Positions 1 through 8,845 of a stretch of 64,000 bases of DNA are shown piece by piece. The notes under the pieces were generated by a model. That model was given only the letters and a program-made list of their open reading frames with translations. It did not search any database and was not told where the DNA came from. A program made the position numbers and the translations under genes. How positions within the stretch are numbered: position 1 is the stretch's first letter; every line of letters starts with the position of its first letter. Origin of the DNA: Janibacter limosus (lineage in GTDB: Bacteria; Actinomycetota; Actinomycetes; Actinomycetales; Dermatophilaceae); NCBI RefSeq assembly GCF_004295485.1, contig NZ_CP036164.1, positions 2,976,001-3,040,000 of the forward strand, written 5' to 3'.

Positions 1-123
1 CCACGGCAAAGAGGACGAAGGGAGGTCCGCCGCCACGGAGGTGGCGTCCTCACCGGCGTCGATGCGTGCGGCGGCGGGGTCCTCGGGCAGGAGCGTCTCA
101 GGGATGCCGAGCAGGTTGTCCAT
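1..123 (-). CDS. DUF3151 family protein, N-terminal part
   Basis: The first 41 codons of a gene running off the left edge on the minus strand read MDNLLGIPETLLPEDPAAA and onward, the typical beginning of the actinobacterial DUF3151 family, whose function is unknown. The ATG begins at 123 and shares its A with the fba stop codon (TGATG), so the gene is translationally coupled to aldolase. Association of DUF3151 with class II aldolase is common in actinobacteria. Only the N-terminus is visible, so nothing can be said about the rest. I am sure of the family from the opening motif, not of any role. Confidence 0.85.
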   Translation of the reverse strand, partial: MDNLLGIPETLLPEDPAAARIDAGEDATSVAADLPSSSLPW

Positions 124-1157
124 CAGGCCTTCACCGACGTCCCGGCAGAGCGCAGGTTTTCGCAGGCCTCGACGATGCGGGCGGCCATGGCGGCCTCCGC
201 CTCCTTGCCCCAGGCGCGCGGGTCGTACTGCTTCTTGTTGCCGACCTCGCCGTCGATCTTGAGCACTCCGGTGTAGTTCTCGAGCATCCAGCCGGCGACC
301 GGACGGGTGAAGGCGTACTGGGTGTCGGTGTCGACATTCATCTTCACGACGCCGAAGTCGACGGCGTCGCTGATCTCCTGCGCGGTCGAGCCGGAGCCGC
401 CGTGGAAGACGAGGTCGAGCGGCCGCTCGCCGTGGTCGCTGCCGTACTTCGCGACGATCGCGTCCTGGCACTGCTTCAGGATCTCGGGCCGCAGCTTGAC
501 GTTGCCCGGCTTGTAGACACCGTGGACGTTGCCGAAGGTCAGGGCGGTCATGTACCGGCCCTTGTCCCCCAGGCCGAGTGCCTCGACGGTCGCGAGGGCG
601 TCCTCGGGGGTCGTGTAGAGCTGGTCGTTGATCTCGTTGGCGACACCGTCCTCCTCGCCACCGACGACACCGATCTCGACCTCGAGGATGATGTCGGCCG
701 CCGCGGAGAGCTCGAGGAGCTCCTGCGCGATCTGGAGGTTCTCGGCGAGCGGCACGGCCGAGCCGTCCCACATGTGCGACTGGAAGATCGGCAGGCCGGT
801 GGCGTCCTTGCGCTCCTTGCTCGCCGCGAGCAGCGGGCGGACGAAGCCGTCGAGCTTGTCCTTGGGGCAGTGGTCGGTGTGCAGGGCGATGTTGACGTCG
901 AAGTTCTTGGCGACCTCCTGCGCATAGGCAGCGAGCGCGAGCGACCCGGTGACCATGTCCTTGACCGTCGGGCCGGACAGGTACTCACCGCCGCCGGTGG
1001 AGACCTGCACGATGCCGTCACTGCCGGCCTCGGCGAAACCGCGGATCGCAGCGTTGAGCGTCTGGCTGGAGGTCACGTTGATCGCGGGGTAGGCGAAGGA
1101 GCCCGCCTTGGCGCGGTCGAGCATGTCTCGATAGACATCTGGGGTGGCGATGGGCAT
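123..1157 (-). CDS. fba: Class II fructose-1,6-bisphosphate aldolase
   Basis: Cleaves fructose-1,6-bisphosphate to glyceraldehyde-3-phosphate and dihydroxyacetone phosphate in glycolysis, and runs in reverse in gluconeogenesis. It is a zinc enzyme of the cytoplasm. The 344-residue length is normal for the class IIA family. Visible signatures are ALHTDHCPKDKLDG (substrate and zinc histidines), LTFGNVHGVYKPGN and LVFHGGSGS, which carry the further zinc histidines. The ATG at 1157 is preceded by an AGGAGG ribosome binding site about nine bases upstream, which fixes the start. It overlaps the DUF3151 gene downstream by one base. The roughly 200 bases upstream should hold its promoter, but I see no clear hexamers. 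Confidence 0.97.
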   Translation of the reverse strand: MPIATPDVYRDMLDRAKAGSFAYPAINVTSSQTLNAAIRGFAEAGSDGIVQVSTGGGEYLSGPTVKDMVTGSLALAAYAQEVAKNFDVNIALHTDHCPKDKLDGFVRPLLAASKERKDATGLPIFQSHMWDGSAVPLAENLQIAQELLELSAAADIILEVEIGVVGGEEDGVANEINDQLYTTPEDALATVEALGLGDKGRYMTALTFGNVHGVYKPGNVKLRPEILKQCQDAIVAKYGSDHGERPLDLVFHGGSGSTAQEISDAVDFGVVKMNVDTDTQYAFTRPVAGWMLENYTGVLKIDGEVGNKKQYDPRAWGKEAEAAMAARIVEACENLRSAGTSVKA

Positions 1158-1362
1158 GGCGGAGAGCCTCCTGGCGCGTGATCGGTTGGTCTTTTGCCAC
1201 GATCCTCGCAGATCGACCTGCGGCCGGGTCGCGGTCGCGCATGTTACGTGCGGGTACGACGTGCACTTGTCGAGCCGCGCTTCACGGGAACCCCGGACTT
1301 CTGAGGTTCTGTGCGAGATCTACGTCAGTAGTGGGTGTCGTACCCGCGGGTAGCTTCTGCCT

Positions 1363-2202
1363 TCACGGGGTGCGGGTCGCTGGGACGGTCGTCGCGACCC
1401 GCTCCAGGCCCAGGCGGGTGAGGATCGGCAGCGAGTCCGGTGAGCAGTCCACCCGGACGAAGGGGAAGCCGCGCTCGCTGGCCCGCTGCGCCCGCTGCGC
1501 CACGAGGGCCCGGTAGATCCCGCGTCGGCGGGCGGCGGGGTGCGTGGTCCCGCCCCAGAGCGAGCAGAAGTCGGTGCCCGGGCTGTAGCGCACCCAGGCG
1601 CCGCACACGACCTGCCCGACCTCGACCCGGTGACCCACGGCCTGCCCCGACCCGACCACCGGCCCGACCTGCATCGGCTCGGCCGCCTCCGCGACGAAGA
1701 CGTCGAGCGTCCCGGGCGTGCGCCGCAGCTCCTCGCGCAGCTGCTGGGTGTGGCCGTCGCGCCGCCCCCAGACGATCTCGTGGAGGTCGGCGATCCCGGC
1801 GAAGGCGCCGTCGTCCGCCACGTCGACGAGGCGCAGGCGCACCCCCTTCGCCGTCACGGGGTGGAGGAGGTCCGTGACCTCGCCCAGGACCAGCGCCTCG
1901 TCGTCCTCGACGGTGAAGCCGTGGGCCCGCAACCGCTCGAGCAGGTCGGCCGGCTCGTCGTAGTCATAGGTCTTCCACTCGAGCTCCTGCCCGCGCCCGG
2001 CGAAGAAGTCGACCTGCCGCGCGATCCAGTGGTCCGGGTCCTCCCCCAGACCAGCCGGGCACTCGACCATCGCGAACCCGGCCGGGTCCTGCGACCACGT
2101 GCGCCGCACCGGCCCGTCGGTGTCCTGCACCATCCCCGGCCGAGGCTCGTCCTCGCGCCCGGCCAGTCGGATCTGGGCGTGGAAGTCCTCCAGGAGCGTC
2201 AC
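1363..2202 (-). CDS. GNAT family N-acetyltransferase
   Basis: A 279-residue protein whose C-terminal half carries an acetyl-CoA-binding GNAT signature (GTTHPAARRRGIYRALVAQRA, the R/Q-x-x-G-x-A/G loop region). The N-terminal half is diverged and acidic, so this may be a two-lobed GNAT. The substrate is unknown. I place the start at GTG 2202, which overlaps the aminotransferase stop as GTGA; an in-frame GTG at 2220 would add six residues but lies inside the upstream gene with a weaker ribosome site. The overlap implies co-transcription and translational coupling with the aminotransferase, suggesting a shared amino-acid-related role, which is inference. Confidence 0.82.
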   Translation of the reverse strand: MTLLEDFHAQIRLAGREDEPRPGMVQDTDGPVRRTWSQDPAGFAMVECPAGLGEDPDHWIARQVDFFAGRGQELEWKTYDYDEPADLLERLRAHGFTVEDDEALVLGEVTDLLHPVTAKGVRLRLVDVADDGAFAGIADLHEIVWGRRDGHTQQLREELRRTPGTLDVFVAEAAEPMQVGPVVGSGQAVGHRVEVGQVVCGAWVRYSPGTDFCSLWGGTTHPAARRRGIYRALVAQRAQRASERGFPFVRVDCSPDSLPILTRLGLERVATTVPATRTP

Positions 2203-3401
2203 GCCCGCGACCCCTGCCACGCGATGATGCGATCGAGCGCCTCATTGATCGCATCGGGCCCCGCGGCGAGGGACAACCGCACGCACCGCGAGCCGACCAC
2301 GGGGTCGAAGTCGCCCCCCGGCGTCACGGCCACCCCGGTCGCCTCGAGCAGCGCCGCCGCGTACTCCCGCGCGTCGGCGAAGCCCGCCAGCCGGTCCCCC
2401 AGCTCCGCCCAGTAGTAGAAGGCGCCGTCGGCGGGAGCCGCTGCGCCCCAACCGAGCTCGGCCGCCCGCTCGAGCAGCACCTCGCGCGCCCGGGCGAAGT
2501 CCTGCCGCGCGGCCTCGCCCTGCTCGTAGGACTCCTCGGTGAAGGCGGCCACGGCAGCCTCCTGCGCGCCGGCCGGCGGGCAGAGCGCGATGTTGCCCGC
2601 GAGAGCGTCGACCGCCGCGCGCAGGTCCTGCGGGACGAGCAGCCAGCCCAGCCGCCAGCCGGTCATCCCCCAGTACTTGCTGAAGGAGGAGACGACGATC
2701 GCGTGCTCGTCGACCTCGCGGGCACTCACCCCCTTCGCGTCGGGTCCGTCGGCGTAGGTGACGCCGTGGTAGATCTCGTCGCTCACCAGCCGCACGCCGT
2801 GGGCGCTGCACCAGGCGGCGATCGCGGTGAGCTCACCGCGGTCGACCATCGTGCCGGTCGGGTTGGCGGGCGAGGCGAGGACGAGCCCGGCGAGCGGTGC
2901 CTGCGCGTGCGCGGCCTCGAGCTGGGCGACGGTCGGCTGGTAGCGCTCGACCGGGCCGGTCGCGATGTCGACGACCTCGCACCCGAGGCCGGCGAGGATG
3001 TTGCGGTAGGCCGGGTAGCCGGGGCGGGCGAGCGCGACGCGGTCGCCGTGGTCGAAGGCCGCGAGGAAGGCGAGGACGAAGCCCCCAGAGCTGCCCGTCG
3101 TCACCGCCACCTCGGTCGGGTCGACGTCGAGGCCGTACCAGCGGCCGTAGTGACCCGCGATCGCCGCGCGAAGGGGGGCGGTCCCGAGCGCCGGGGTGTA
3201 CCCGAGGGGCCGGGCCTCGGTGTGGATGCGGGCGGCGGCCGCGTGGACGGCGCTCGGCGCACCCTGGCTGGGCTCCCCCGCACACAGCGAGATGACCTCC
3301 CTTCCCTCGGCGCGCATGCGGGCGACGGTGGCGAGGACGTCCATGACCTCGAAGGGGGCGACGGCCGACCGGGCGGACGGGGCGAAGGGAGATGACGTCA
3401 T
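2199..3401 (-). CDS. Pyridoxal-phosphate aminotransferase, class I/II
   Basis: Fold-type I PLP enzyme of 400 residues, transferring an amino group between an amino acid and a 2-oxo acid in the cytoplasm. The Schiff-base lysine sits in SSFSKYWGMTGWRLGW. The cofactor-binding LASPANPTGTMV segment (with the conserved Asn) and VSDEIYHG (conserved Asp and Tyr) are present, as is a C-terminal CVRLSLA arginine for the substrate carboxylate. The same frame stays open upstream to 5183 antisense to putP, but homology begins at ATG 3401. A GAGGA ribosome-site-like run lies eight bases upstream. Its amino-acid specificity cannot be read from sequence; it belongs to the aspartate/aromatic aminotransferase-like superfamily. 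Confidence 0.92.
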   Translation of the reverse strand: MTSSPFAPSARSAVAPFEVMDVLATVARMRAEGREVISLCAGEPSQGAPSAVHAAAARIHTEARPLGYTPALGTAPLRAAIAGHYGRWYGLDVDPTEVAVTTGSSGGFVLAFLAAFDHGDRVALARPGYPAYRNILAGLGCEVVDIATGPVERYQPTVAQLEAAHAQAPLAGLVLASPANPTGTMVDRGELTAIAAWCSAHGVRLVSDEIYHGVTYADGPDAKGVSAREVDEHAIVVSSFSKYWGMTGWRLGWLLVPQDLRAAVDALAGNIALCPPAGAQEAAVAAFTEESYEQGEAARQDFARAREVLLERAAELGWGAAAPADGAFYYWAELGDRLAGFADAREYAAALLEATGVAVTPGGDFDPVVGSRCVRLSLAAGPDAINEALDRIIAWQGSRA

Positions 3402-3512
3402 GACCACATCCTCACACCGGCCCTCGGGGCGGCGGCATGTGACCGGGCCCACGCTGCGGCGGTACAGTCGGCCGGCCACACCCGCAGCCAGACCCCGAGA
3501 GCAAGGACAGCC

Positions 3513-5036
3513 ATGTCGGAGACGACCTATCAACTCATCGCGATCGGGGTGTACTTCGCGCTGATGATCGCCATCGGGTTCTACGCCTACACGCGCACCC
3601 GCAACATCGACGGGTACATGCTCGCCGAGCGCGGGCTGCACCCGGCTGTCGCGGCCCTGTCCGCCAACGCCGCCGACATGTCCGGCTGGCTGCTCATGGG
3701 CCTGCCCGGCGCGATCTACGCCTCCGGCCTCATCGAGTCGTGGATCGCCATCGGCCTGACCATCGGCGCCTGGCTCAACTGGAAGTTCGTGGCCCCCCGG
3801 CTGCGTGCCTACACCGAGATCGCCGGTGACTCGATCACCATCCCGAGCTTCTTCGGCCGTCGCCTGCGCGACCGGACCAACCTGCTGCGCATCGTCGCGG
3901 CGCTGATCATCCTCGTCTTCTTCACCTTCTACGTCTCCTCCGGGATGGTGGCCGCGGGCAAGTTCTTCGAGAGCTCCTTCGGCTGGACCTATCTGCACGG
4001 CGTGCTGCTCGTCGCGGCGATCACGCTGCTCTACACGCTCTTCGGTGGCTTCCTGGGCGCGACGCTCACCGACGTCGCCCAGGGCCTGCTGATGTTTGCC
4101 GCGCTCGTCGCGGTGCCGATCGTGGCCGTCTTCAAGATGGGCTCGGTCGGCGACATCGTGGACGGCGTCCAGACGGTCAACCCCGATGCCTTCAACCTCT
4201 TCGCCGGCAACGACGGTGCCGTGCTGCTGGCGGTCAGCATCTTCTCGACGGCCGCGTGGGGCCTGGGCTACTTCGGCCAGCCGCACATCATCGTGCGCTT
4301 CATGGCCCTGCGCTCCCCCGCCGACGCCCACTACGGCCGGATCGTCAGCACCACCTGGATGATCATCACCGCCCTGGGTGCCATCACGACCGCCCTCATC
4401 GGTGTCGCCTACTTCAACGGCCCGGACCCGGCCAAGGCGCTCGACGACCCGGAGACCGTCTTCCTCCTGCTCAGCCAGGTCTTCTTCCACCCGCTCGTCG
4501 CCGGGTTCGTCCTCGCGGCAGTGCTCGCCGCGATCATGTCGACGATGTCCAGCCAGCTCGTCGTGTGCTCCTCGGCGCTCGTCGAGGACCTCGTCAACCT
4601 CACCGGACGCAAGGCCTCCGACAAGGCCCTGCTCATGTACGGCCGGATCGGCGTGCTCGTCGTCGCCGTCGTCGGGCTGCTGCTCGCGCTCGACCCCAGC
4701 TCGGCGATCCTCGAGCTCGTCGCCTTCGCGTGGGCGGGCTTCGGCGCCGCCTTCGGCCCGATCGTCCTGCTGTCGCTGTACTGGCGCCGGCTCACGGCGG
4801 CCGGTGCCCTGGCCGGCATGATCACCGGGGCGGTCACCGTCTTCGTCTGGGGCAACATCGACGCCCTGAGCGACAGGATGTACGAGATCGTCCCCGGCTT
4901 CGTCCTCAACCTGCTCGTGGCCGTGGTCGTCTCCAAGCTCATGCCGTCCACCAACCCCGAGGTCGACGCCGAGTTCGACCTCATGGAGCGCGAGCTGAGC
5001 GCCTCGCGTGGCGACATCGACCTGACGCGGGACTGA
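3513..5036 (+). CDS. putP: Sodium/proline symporter
   Basis: A 507-residue membrane transporter of the sodium:solute symporter family with about 13 membrane segments. The opening segments with YMLAERGL, ANAADMSGWLLMGLPGAIY and later ADAHYGRIVS are closely PutP-like, so the best reading is sodium-coupled uptake of L-proline. The ATG at 3513 has an AAGGA ribosome site nine bases upstream, and a TACAGT -10-like element lies about 50 bases before it. The gene is divergent from the aminotransferase. No putA is present in the window, so proline use as a nutrient versus osmoprotection cannot be separated here. Confidence 0.94.
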   Translation: MSETTYQLIAIGVYFALMIAIGFYAYTRTRNIDGYMLAERGLHPAVAALSANAADMSGWLLMGLPGAIYASGLIESWIAIGLTIGAWLNWKFVAPRLRAYTEIAGDSITIPSFFGRRLRDRTNLLRIVAALIILVFFTFYVSSGMVAAGKFFESSFGWTYLHGVLLVAAITLLYTLFGGFLGATLTDVAQGLLMFAALVAVPIVAVFKMGSVGDIVDGVQTVNPDAFNLFAGNDGAVLLAVSIFSTAAWGLGYFGQPHIIVRFMALRSPADAHYGRIVSTTWMIITALGAITTALIGVAYFNGPDPAKALDDPETVFLLLSQVFFHPLVAGFVLAAVLAAIMSTMSSQLVVCSSALVEDLVNLTGRKASDKALLMYGRIGVLVVAVVGLLLALDPSSAILELVAFAWAGFGAAFGPIVLLSLYWRRLTAAGALAGMITGAVTVFVWGNIDALSDRMYEIVPGFVLNLLVAVVVSKLMPSTNPEVDAEFDLMERELSASRGDIDLTRD

Positions 5037-5130
5037 GTACTCCGACCACCACGGGATGAGTAGTGGCCCGGGCACACGCTGAGTAGTCCGGCGCATCCCC
5101 CTTCGCCGCGGGGCAGGAAGTGTCGTGGTC

Positions 5131-6432
5131 ATGGACGCGACCACGATCTCCCGCCTCGCGGCGGCCACGCCCGACACCCGCAACCGGGTCGTCGACTTCT
5201 ACCGCGCGATCGCCATCGGCGTCGTCGTGCTCGGCCACTGGCTGATGGCGGCGGTGGTCGTGCGCGACGGCGACGTGTCGCTCGCCAACACCCTCGACTT
5301 GGTCAAGCCGATGCAGGGCATGACCTGGGTCCTGCAGGTCATGCCGTTGTTCTTCCTCGTCGGCGGGTACGCCAACGCCACCTCGTGGCGCTCCGCGAGG
5401 GCGAAGGGGGATGGCTGGGCCATCTGGCAGCGCGCCCGGCTGCGTCGCCTCATGACGCCGGTGCTGCCGTTGCTGCTCGCCTGGCTGTGCATCTGCTCCG
5501 TCGGGCTCGCGGCCGGGGCGTCGCCCGACCTGCTGCGCACGGCGAGCCAGGCCGCTCTCGTGCCGACCTGGTTCCTCGCTGCCTACGTCCTCGTCGTGGC
5601 CGTCGCCCCGCTGACGCTCGCGCTGTGGGAGCGCTTCGGCTGGTGGAGCTTCTTCGTCGGTGTGGCGATCGCCGGGACCGTCGACCTGGTCTCGATCTCG
5701 ACCGACTCGATCCTCGTGGGCTTCCTCAACTACCTCTTCGTCTGGGCGAGCGTCCACCAGCTCGGCTATGCGTGGCGTGACGGGGCCCTCGACGGCGCTG
5801 TCCGCCGAATCGCCTTGTCGGCCAACGGTCTTGCTGCCGTCTCGGCCCTGGTGTACTTCGGCCCCTACCCGGTGAGCATGGTCGGCACCGGTCAGCCGAT
5901 CGAGAACTCCTACCCGGCCCGCGTGACCCTGCTCTTCCTCGGGATGTTCCAGATCGGGATCGCGCTGCTGGCCGAGCGTCCACTCCAGACGATGCTGCAG
6001 CGTCCCGCTGCGTGGAAGGCGACGATCGCCGTCAACGCCCGGATCATGACGCTCTACCTGTGGCACATGACCGCGATGCTCGGTCTCGTCGGGCTCTCCC
6101 TGGCCTTCGGCGGCCGCGGTCTGCACCTCGAGCCCGCGAGCGGTCAGTGGTGGGCGACCCGTCCGGTGTGGTTCGCGATCTGTGCCATCACAACGGTCGC
6201 GCTCATCGCGGTCTTCGGTCGACTCGAGGACCCGAGCGTCGACCTGCGGCCCGCCCCGAGCGTGTGGCGCCCGGTCCTCGCGACGATCTCGGTCTGCGGT
6301 GGCCTGGCCGTCATGGCCAAGTCCGGCATCGTCTCCGCCGACGGGGTCCACTGGATCTGGCCGGTGCTGCCGGTCGCGGCCATGCTGCTGCTGCGGGTCG
6401 TGCCGGTGCGGGCGCTGCACCCGCGGGTCTGA
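5131..6432 (+). CDS. Acyltransferase family 3 membrane protein
   Basis: An integral membrane protein of 433 residues with about ten to twelve hydrophobic segments. It matches the acyltransferase-3 pattern: the N-terminal RVVDFYRAIAIGVVVLGHW carries the conserved histidine after helix 1, and the MPLFFLVGGYANATSW block follows. Members O-acylate cell-surface sugars, peptidoglycan or exported glycans; the acceptor here is unknown. The start is ATG 5131 with AGGAAG ten bases upstream; GTG 5125 is in frame but only four bases from that site. It is transcribed alone between putP and a convergent methyltransferase. Confidence 0.86.
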   Translation: MDATTISRLAAATPDTRNRVVDFYRAIAIGVVVLGHWLMAAVVVRDGDVSLANTLDLVKPMQGMTWVLQVMPLFFLVGGYANATSWRSARAKGDGWAIWQRARLRRLMTPVLPLLLAWLCICSVGLAAGASPDLLRTASQAALVPTWFLAAYVLVVAVAPLTLALWERFGWWSFFVGVAIAGTVDLVSISTDSILVGFLNYLFVWASVHQLGYAWRDGALDGAVRRIALSANGLAAVSALVYFGPYPVSMVGTGQPIENSYPARVTLLFLGMFQIGIALLAERPLQTMLQRPAAWKATIAVNARIMTLYLWHMTAMLGLVGLSLAFGGRGLHLEPASGQWWATRPVWFAICAITTVALIAVFGRLEDPSVDLRPAPSVWRPVLATISVCGGLAVMAKSGIVSADGVHWIWPVLPVAAMLLLRVVPVRALHPRV

Positions 6433-6458
6433 GCCGGGCTCTGTGCTCGTGCTTCAGC

Positions 6459-7136
6459 TCACGGGGTCTGGCCGAAATGGTGCCGCCGCACCCACGCGTG
6501 CATCGCGATGGCGGCTGCGGCGCCGGCATTCATCGACCGGGTCGAGCCGAACTGGCTGATCTCCAGCACGTCGTCGCAGGCCGCGAGCATCTCCGGCGAG
6601 ATCCCAGGTCCCTCCTGGCCGAAGACGAGCACGCACCCGCGCGGCAGGTCGTAGGTCTCGATCGGGACCGAGCCGGGGACGTTGTCGATACCGATGAGGC
6701 GAAGGGGGGTCCCCCCTTCGCCCGCCGTGCTCGCCCACTCCACGAGGTCGGCGACGTCCGGGTGGTGGTGCTCCACCTGGTAGCGGTCGGTGACCATCGC
6801 GCCGCGTCGGTTCCAGCGCCGCTTGCCGACGATGTGGAAGGCGGCCGCGCCCATCGCATTGGCGGTGCGCACCACCGAGCCGATGTTGAAGTCGTGCTCC
6901 CAGTTCTCGATCGCGACGTGGAAGTCGTGGCGGCGCGTGGCCAGGTCGGCGGTGATCGCCTCGTGGGACCAGTAGCGATACCGGTCCTCGACATTGCGCC
7001 GGTCTCCGTCACGGAGCAGCTCGGGGTCGAGCCGGGCGTCATCGGGCCAGTCACCGTCCCACGGGCCGACGCCGTGGCTCACAGGGTGCGTCGAGACTTC
7101 GCCATTAGCCTTGGCATGATCATCCGGGGTTCGCAC
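6459..7136 (-). CDS. SPOUT (TrmH/SpoU) RNA 2'-O-methyltransferase
   Basis: An AdoMet-dependent ribose methyltransferase of tRNA or rRNA with the three SpoU motifs in order: motif 1 NIGSVVRTANAMGAAAFHIV, motif 2 CVLVFGQEGPGIS and motif 3 SQFGSTRSMNAGAAAAIAMH, which form the trefoil-knot cofactor site. At about 225 residues it has only a short N-terminal extension. The exact nucleotide modified is unknown. A GTG start at 7136 lies seven bases after TACCTT, a good -10 for a leaderless mRNA; the frame extends to 7157, but that start would sit on this -10. A perfect 12-bp inverted repeat lies inside the gene at 6698-6722. Confidence 0.9.
   Translation of the reverse strand: MRTPDDHAKANGEVSTHPVSHGVGPWDGDWPDDARLDPELLRDGDRRNVEDRYRYWSHEAITADLATRRHDFHVAIENWEHDFNIGSVVRTANAMGAAAFHIVGKRRWNRRGAMVTDRYQVEHHHPDVADLVEWASTAGEGGTPLRLIGIDNVPGSVPIETYDLPRGCVLVFGQEGPGISPEMLAACDDVLEISQFGSTRSMNAGAAAAIAMHAWVRRHHFGQTP
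6698..6722. repeat. Intragenic inverted repeat made of the CGAAGGG word
   Basis: GGCGAAGGGGGG and its exact complement are separated by a single T inside the SPOUT methyltransferase reading frame, where they encode Glu-Gly-Gly-Thr-Pro-Leu-Arg. The same word in inverted pairs forms the terminators at 24778 and 36148, but here it is in mid-gene and not at an end. Confidence 0.85.
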
Positions 7137-7174
7137 GGACCCCAAGGTAGACGCCACCGCCTCGGAAGGGCTGC

Positions 7175-7825
7175 ATGCAGACCATCGTCGACTGGGTCCT
7201 CGCCCTCATGGAGAGCATCGGGGGGCCCGGCATCGCGCTCGGCATCTTCCTCGAAAATGTCTTCCCGCCGATCCCTAGCGAGGTGATCCTGCCGCTGGCC
7301 GGCTTCACCGCCGCCCAGGGCCGCTACTCGATGGTCGAGGCGATCCTGTGGGCCACCCTCGGGTCCGTGACCGGTGCTCTGCTGCTCTACGGGATCGGTG
7401 CGGCGCTCGGCATGGACCGGCTCAAGGCCATCGCGCACAAGATGCCGCTCGTCGACGTCTCCGACATCGACAAGACGGACGTCTGGTTCACCAAGCACGG
7501 TCCGAAGGCGGTCTTCTTCGGCCGCTTCGTCCCCGGGATCCGCAGCCTGATCTCGATCCCGGCCGGGATCGACCGGATGCCGGTGGCGCAGTTCCTCGGC
7601 TACACGACCGCGGGCTCGCTCATCTGGAACAGCCTCTTCGTCTGGCTCGGCTTCCAGCTCGGCGACCGCTACGAGCTCGTCGAGAAGTACATGGACCCGA
7701 TCAGCAAGGTCGTCTACCTGCTGATCATCCTGGCCGTGCTCGGCGTCCTCGCGTGGATGGTCCTGCGCGCCCGACGTCGCAGCCACGACCCCGACGACCA
7801 GATCGACGTCGACACCCTGGGCTGA
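7175..7825 (+). CDS. DedA family membrane protein (VTT domain)
   Basis: A 216-residue polytopic protein of the DedA/SNARE-associated family, which contributes to envelope homeostasis and probably flips lipids across the membrane with the proton gradient. Family signatures are ENVFPPIPSEVILPLAGF near residue 27 with the conserved glutamate and prolines, and GRFVPGIRSLISIPAG near residue 116 with the conserved arginines. The C-terminus ends in a charged cytoplasmic tail. The ATG at 7175 follows a GGAAGGG ribosome site. It is divergent from the SPOUT gene with 38 bases between the starts. No substrate can be named. Confidence 0.92.
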   Translation: MQTIVDWVLALMESIGGPGIALGIFLENVFPPIPSEVILPLAGFTAAQGRYSMVEAILWATLGSVTGALLLYGIGAALGMDRLKAIAHKMPLVDVSDIDKTDVWFTKHGPKAVFFGRFVPGIRSLISIPAGIDRMPVAQFLGYTTAGSLIWNSLFVWLGFQLGDRYELVEKYMDPISKVVYLLIILAVLGVLAWMVLRARRRSHDPDDQIDVDTLG

Positions 7826-7879
7826 CCCTCCACAAAAGGGCTCGTGCGCTGTCGGTGACCGCACCTAGTGTTGACCGAC

Positions 7880-8845
7880 ATGACCGCACCCGTGATCGAG
7901 GCCTCCGGCCTGGTGAAGAAGTTCGGTGACTTCGTCGCCGTCGACGACGTGAGCTTCGAGGTACCCAAGGGCACCGTCTTCGGGCTCCTCGGGCCCAACG
8001 GCGCCGGCAAGACGACCACGGTGCGGATGATGACCACCCTCGCCATCCCGACCAGCGGCTCCGCCCGGGTCGCCGGGTACGACGTGGCCACCCAGGCCGA
8101 CGCGGTGCGCGCGAGCATGGGCCTGACCGCCCAGGGCGCGACCGTCGACGACCTGCTGACCGGGCGAGAAAACCTGCGCCTCATCGGCGACCTCTACGGG
8201 CTGCCCGGACGGGAGGTGCGGCGCCGCTCCGACGACCTGCTCGAGCGCTTCTCCCTCACCGAGGCGGCCGGCAAGGTCGTCAAGGACTACTCGGGCGGCA
8301 TGCGGCGGCGCATCGACCTCGCGGTGAGCCTCATCGCCCATCCCTCGGTGCTCTTCCTGGACGAGCCGACGACGGGTCTCGACCCGCGCAGCCGGGTGGA
8401 GCTGTGGGAGGTCCTGCGTGGTCTCGTGCGCGAGGGCACGACCCTGCTGCTCACGACGCAGTACCTCGACGAGGCCGACCAGCTGGCCGACCGGATCTGC
8501 GTCATCAACCACGGGCGGATCATCGCGCAGGGCACGCCGCTCGACCTGAAGAACCAGTCAGGCGCGACGAGCCTCGTCGTCACCGTCTCCCGGCACGACG
8601 AGGTCTCCCGGGCCACGGACCTGGTCCGCGGCGTCGTCGGCGACATCCACGTCGACGCCGACGCCCGGCGGCTCACGGCCCCGGGCGCCGGGGTCGCCGA
8701 CCTGACCCGCATCGCGGGCGTCCTCGACGGCGCCGGCATCGAGGTCGACGACCTGGGCATGCAGCGGCCCAGCCTCGACGACGTCTTCCTCTCGCTCACC
8801 GGCCACACGGCCGAGGAGACCAGCAACCAGGAGGCACCCGCATGA
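7880..8845 (+). CDS. ABC exporter ATP-binding protein, DrrA type
   Basis: The nucleotide-binding subunit of an ABC-2 exporter, 321 residues. Walker A GPNGAGKTT, signature YSGGMRRR, Walker B VLFLDEPTTGLD and the H-loop TTQYLDEADQLAD are all intact. The C-terminal extension ending in DVFLSLTG is typical of the daunorubicin-resistance DrrA subfamily. The start is ATG 7880: TAGTGT lies eight bases before it and there is no ribosome site, which suggests a leaderless transcript. An upstream in-frame GTG at 7868 overlaps that -10. It overlaps the permease gene by four bases (ATGA). It drives export of drugs or lipids; the substrate is unknown. Confidence 0.93.
   Translation: MTAPVIEASGLVKKFGDFVAVDDVSFEVPKGTVFGLLGPNGAGKTTTVRMMTTLAIPTSGSARVAGYDVATQADAVRASMGLTAQGATVDDLLTGRENLRLIGDLYGLPGREVRRRSDDLLERFSLTEAAGKVVKDYSGGMRRRIDLAVSLIAHPSVLFLDEPTTGLDPRSRVELWEVLRGLVREGTTLLLTTQYLDEADQLADRICVINHGRIIAQGTPLDLKNQSGATSLVVTVSRHDEVSRATDLVRGVVGDIHVDADARRLTAPGAGVADLTRIAGVLDGAGIEVDDLGMQRPSLDDVFLSLTGHTAEETSNQEAPA

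Noticed and set aside
2199-5183. A 994-codon minus-strand open frame spanning the aminotransferase and the antisense of putP
   Set aside because: Only the part from 3401 down matches a protein family; the rest is low-complexity, charge-rich sequence typical of the antisense frame of a high-GC gene.
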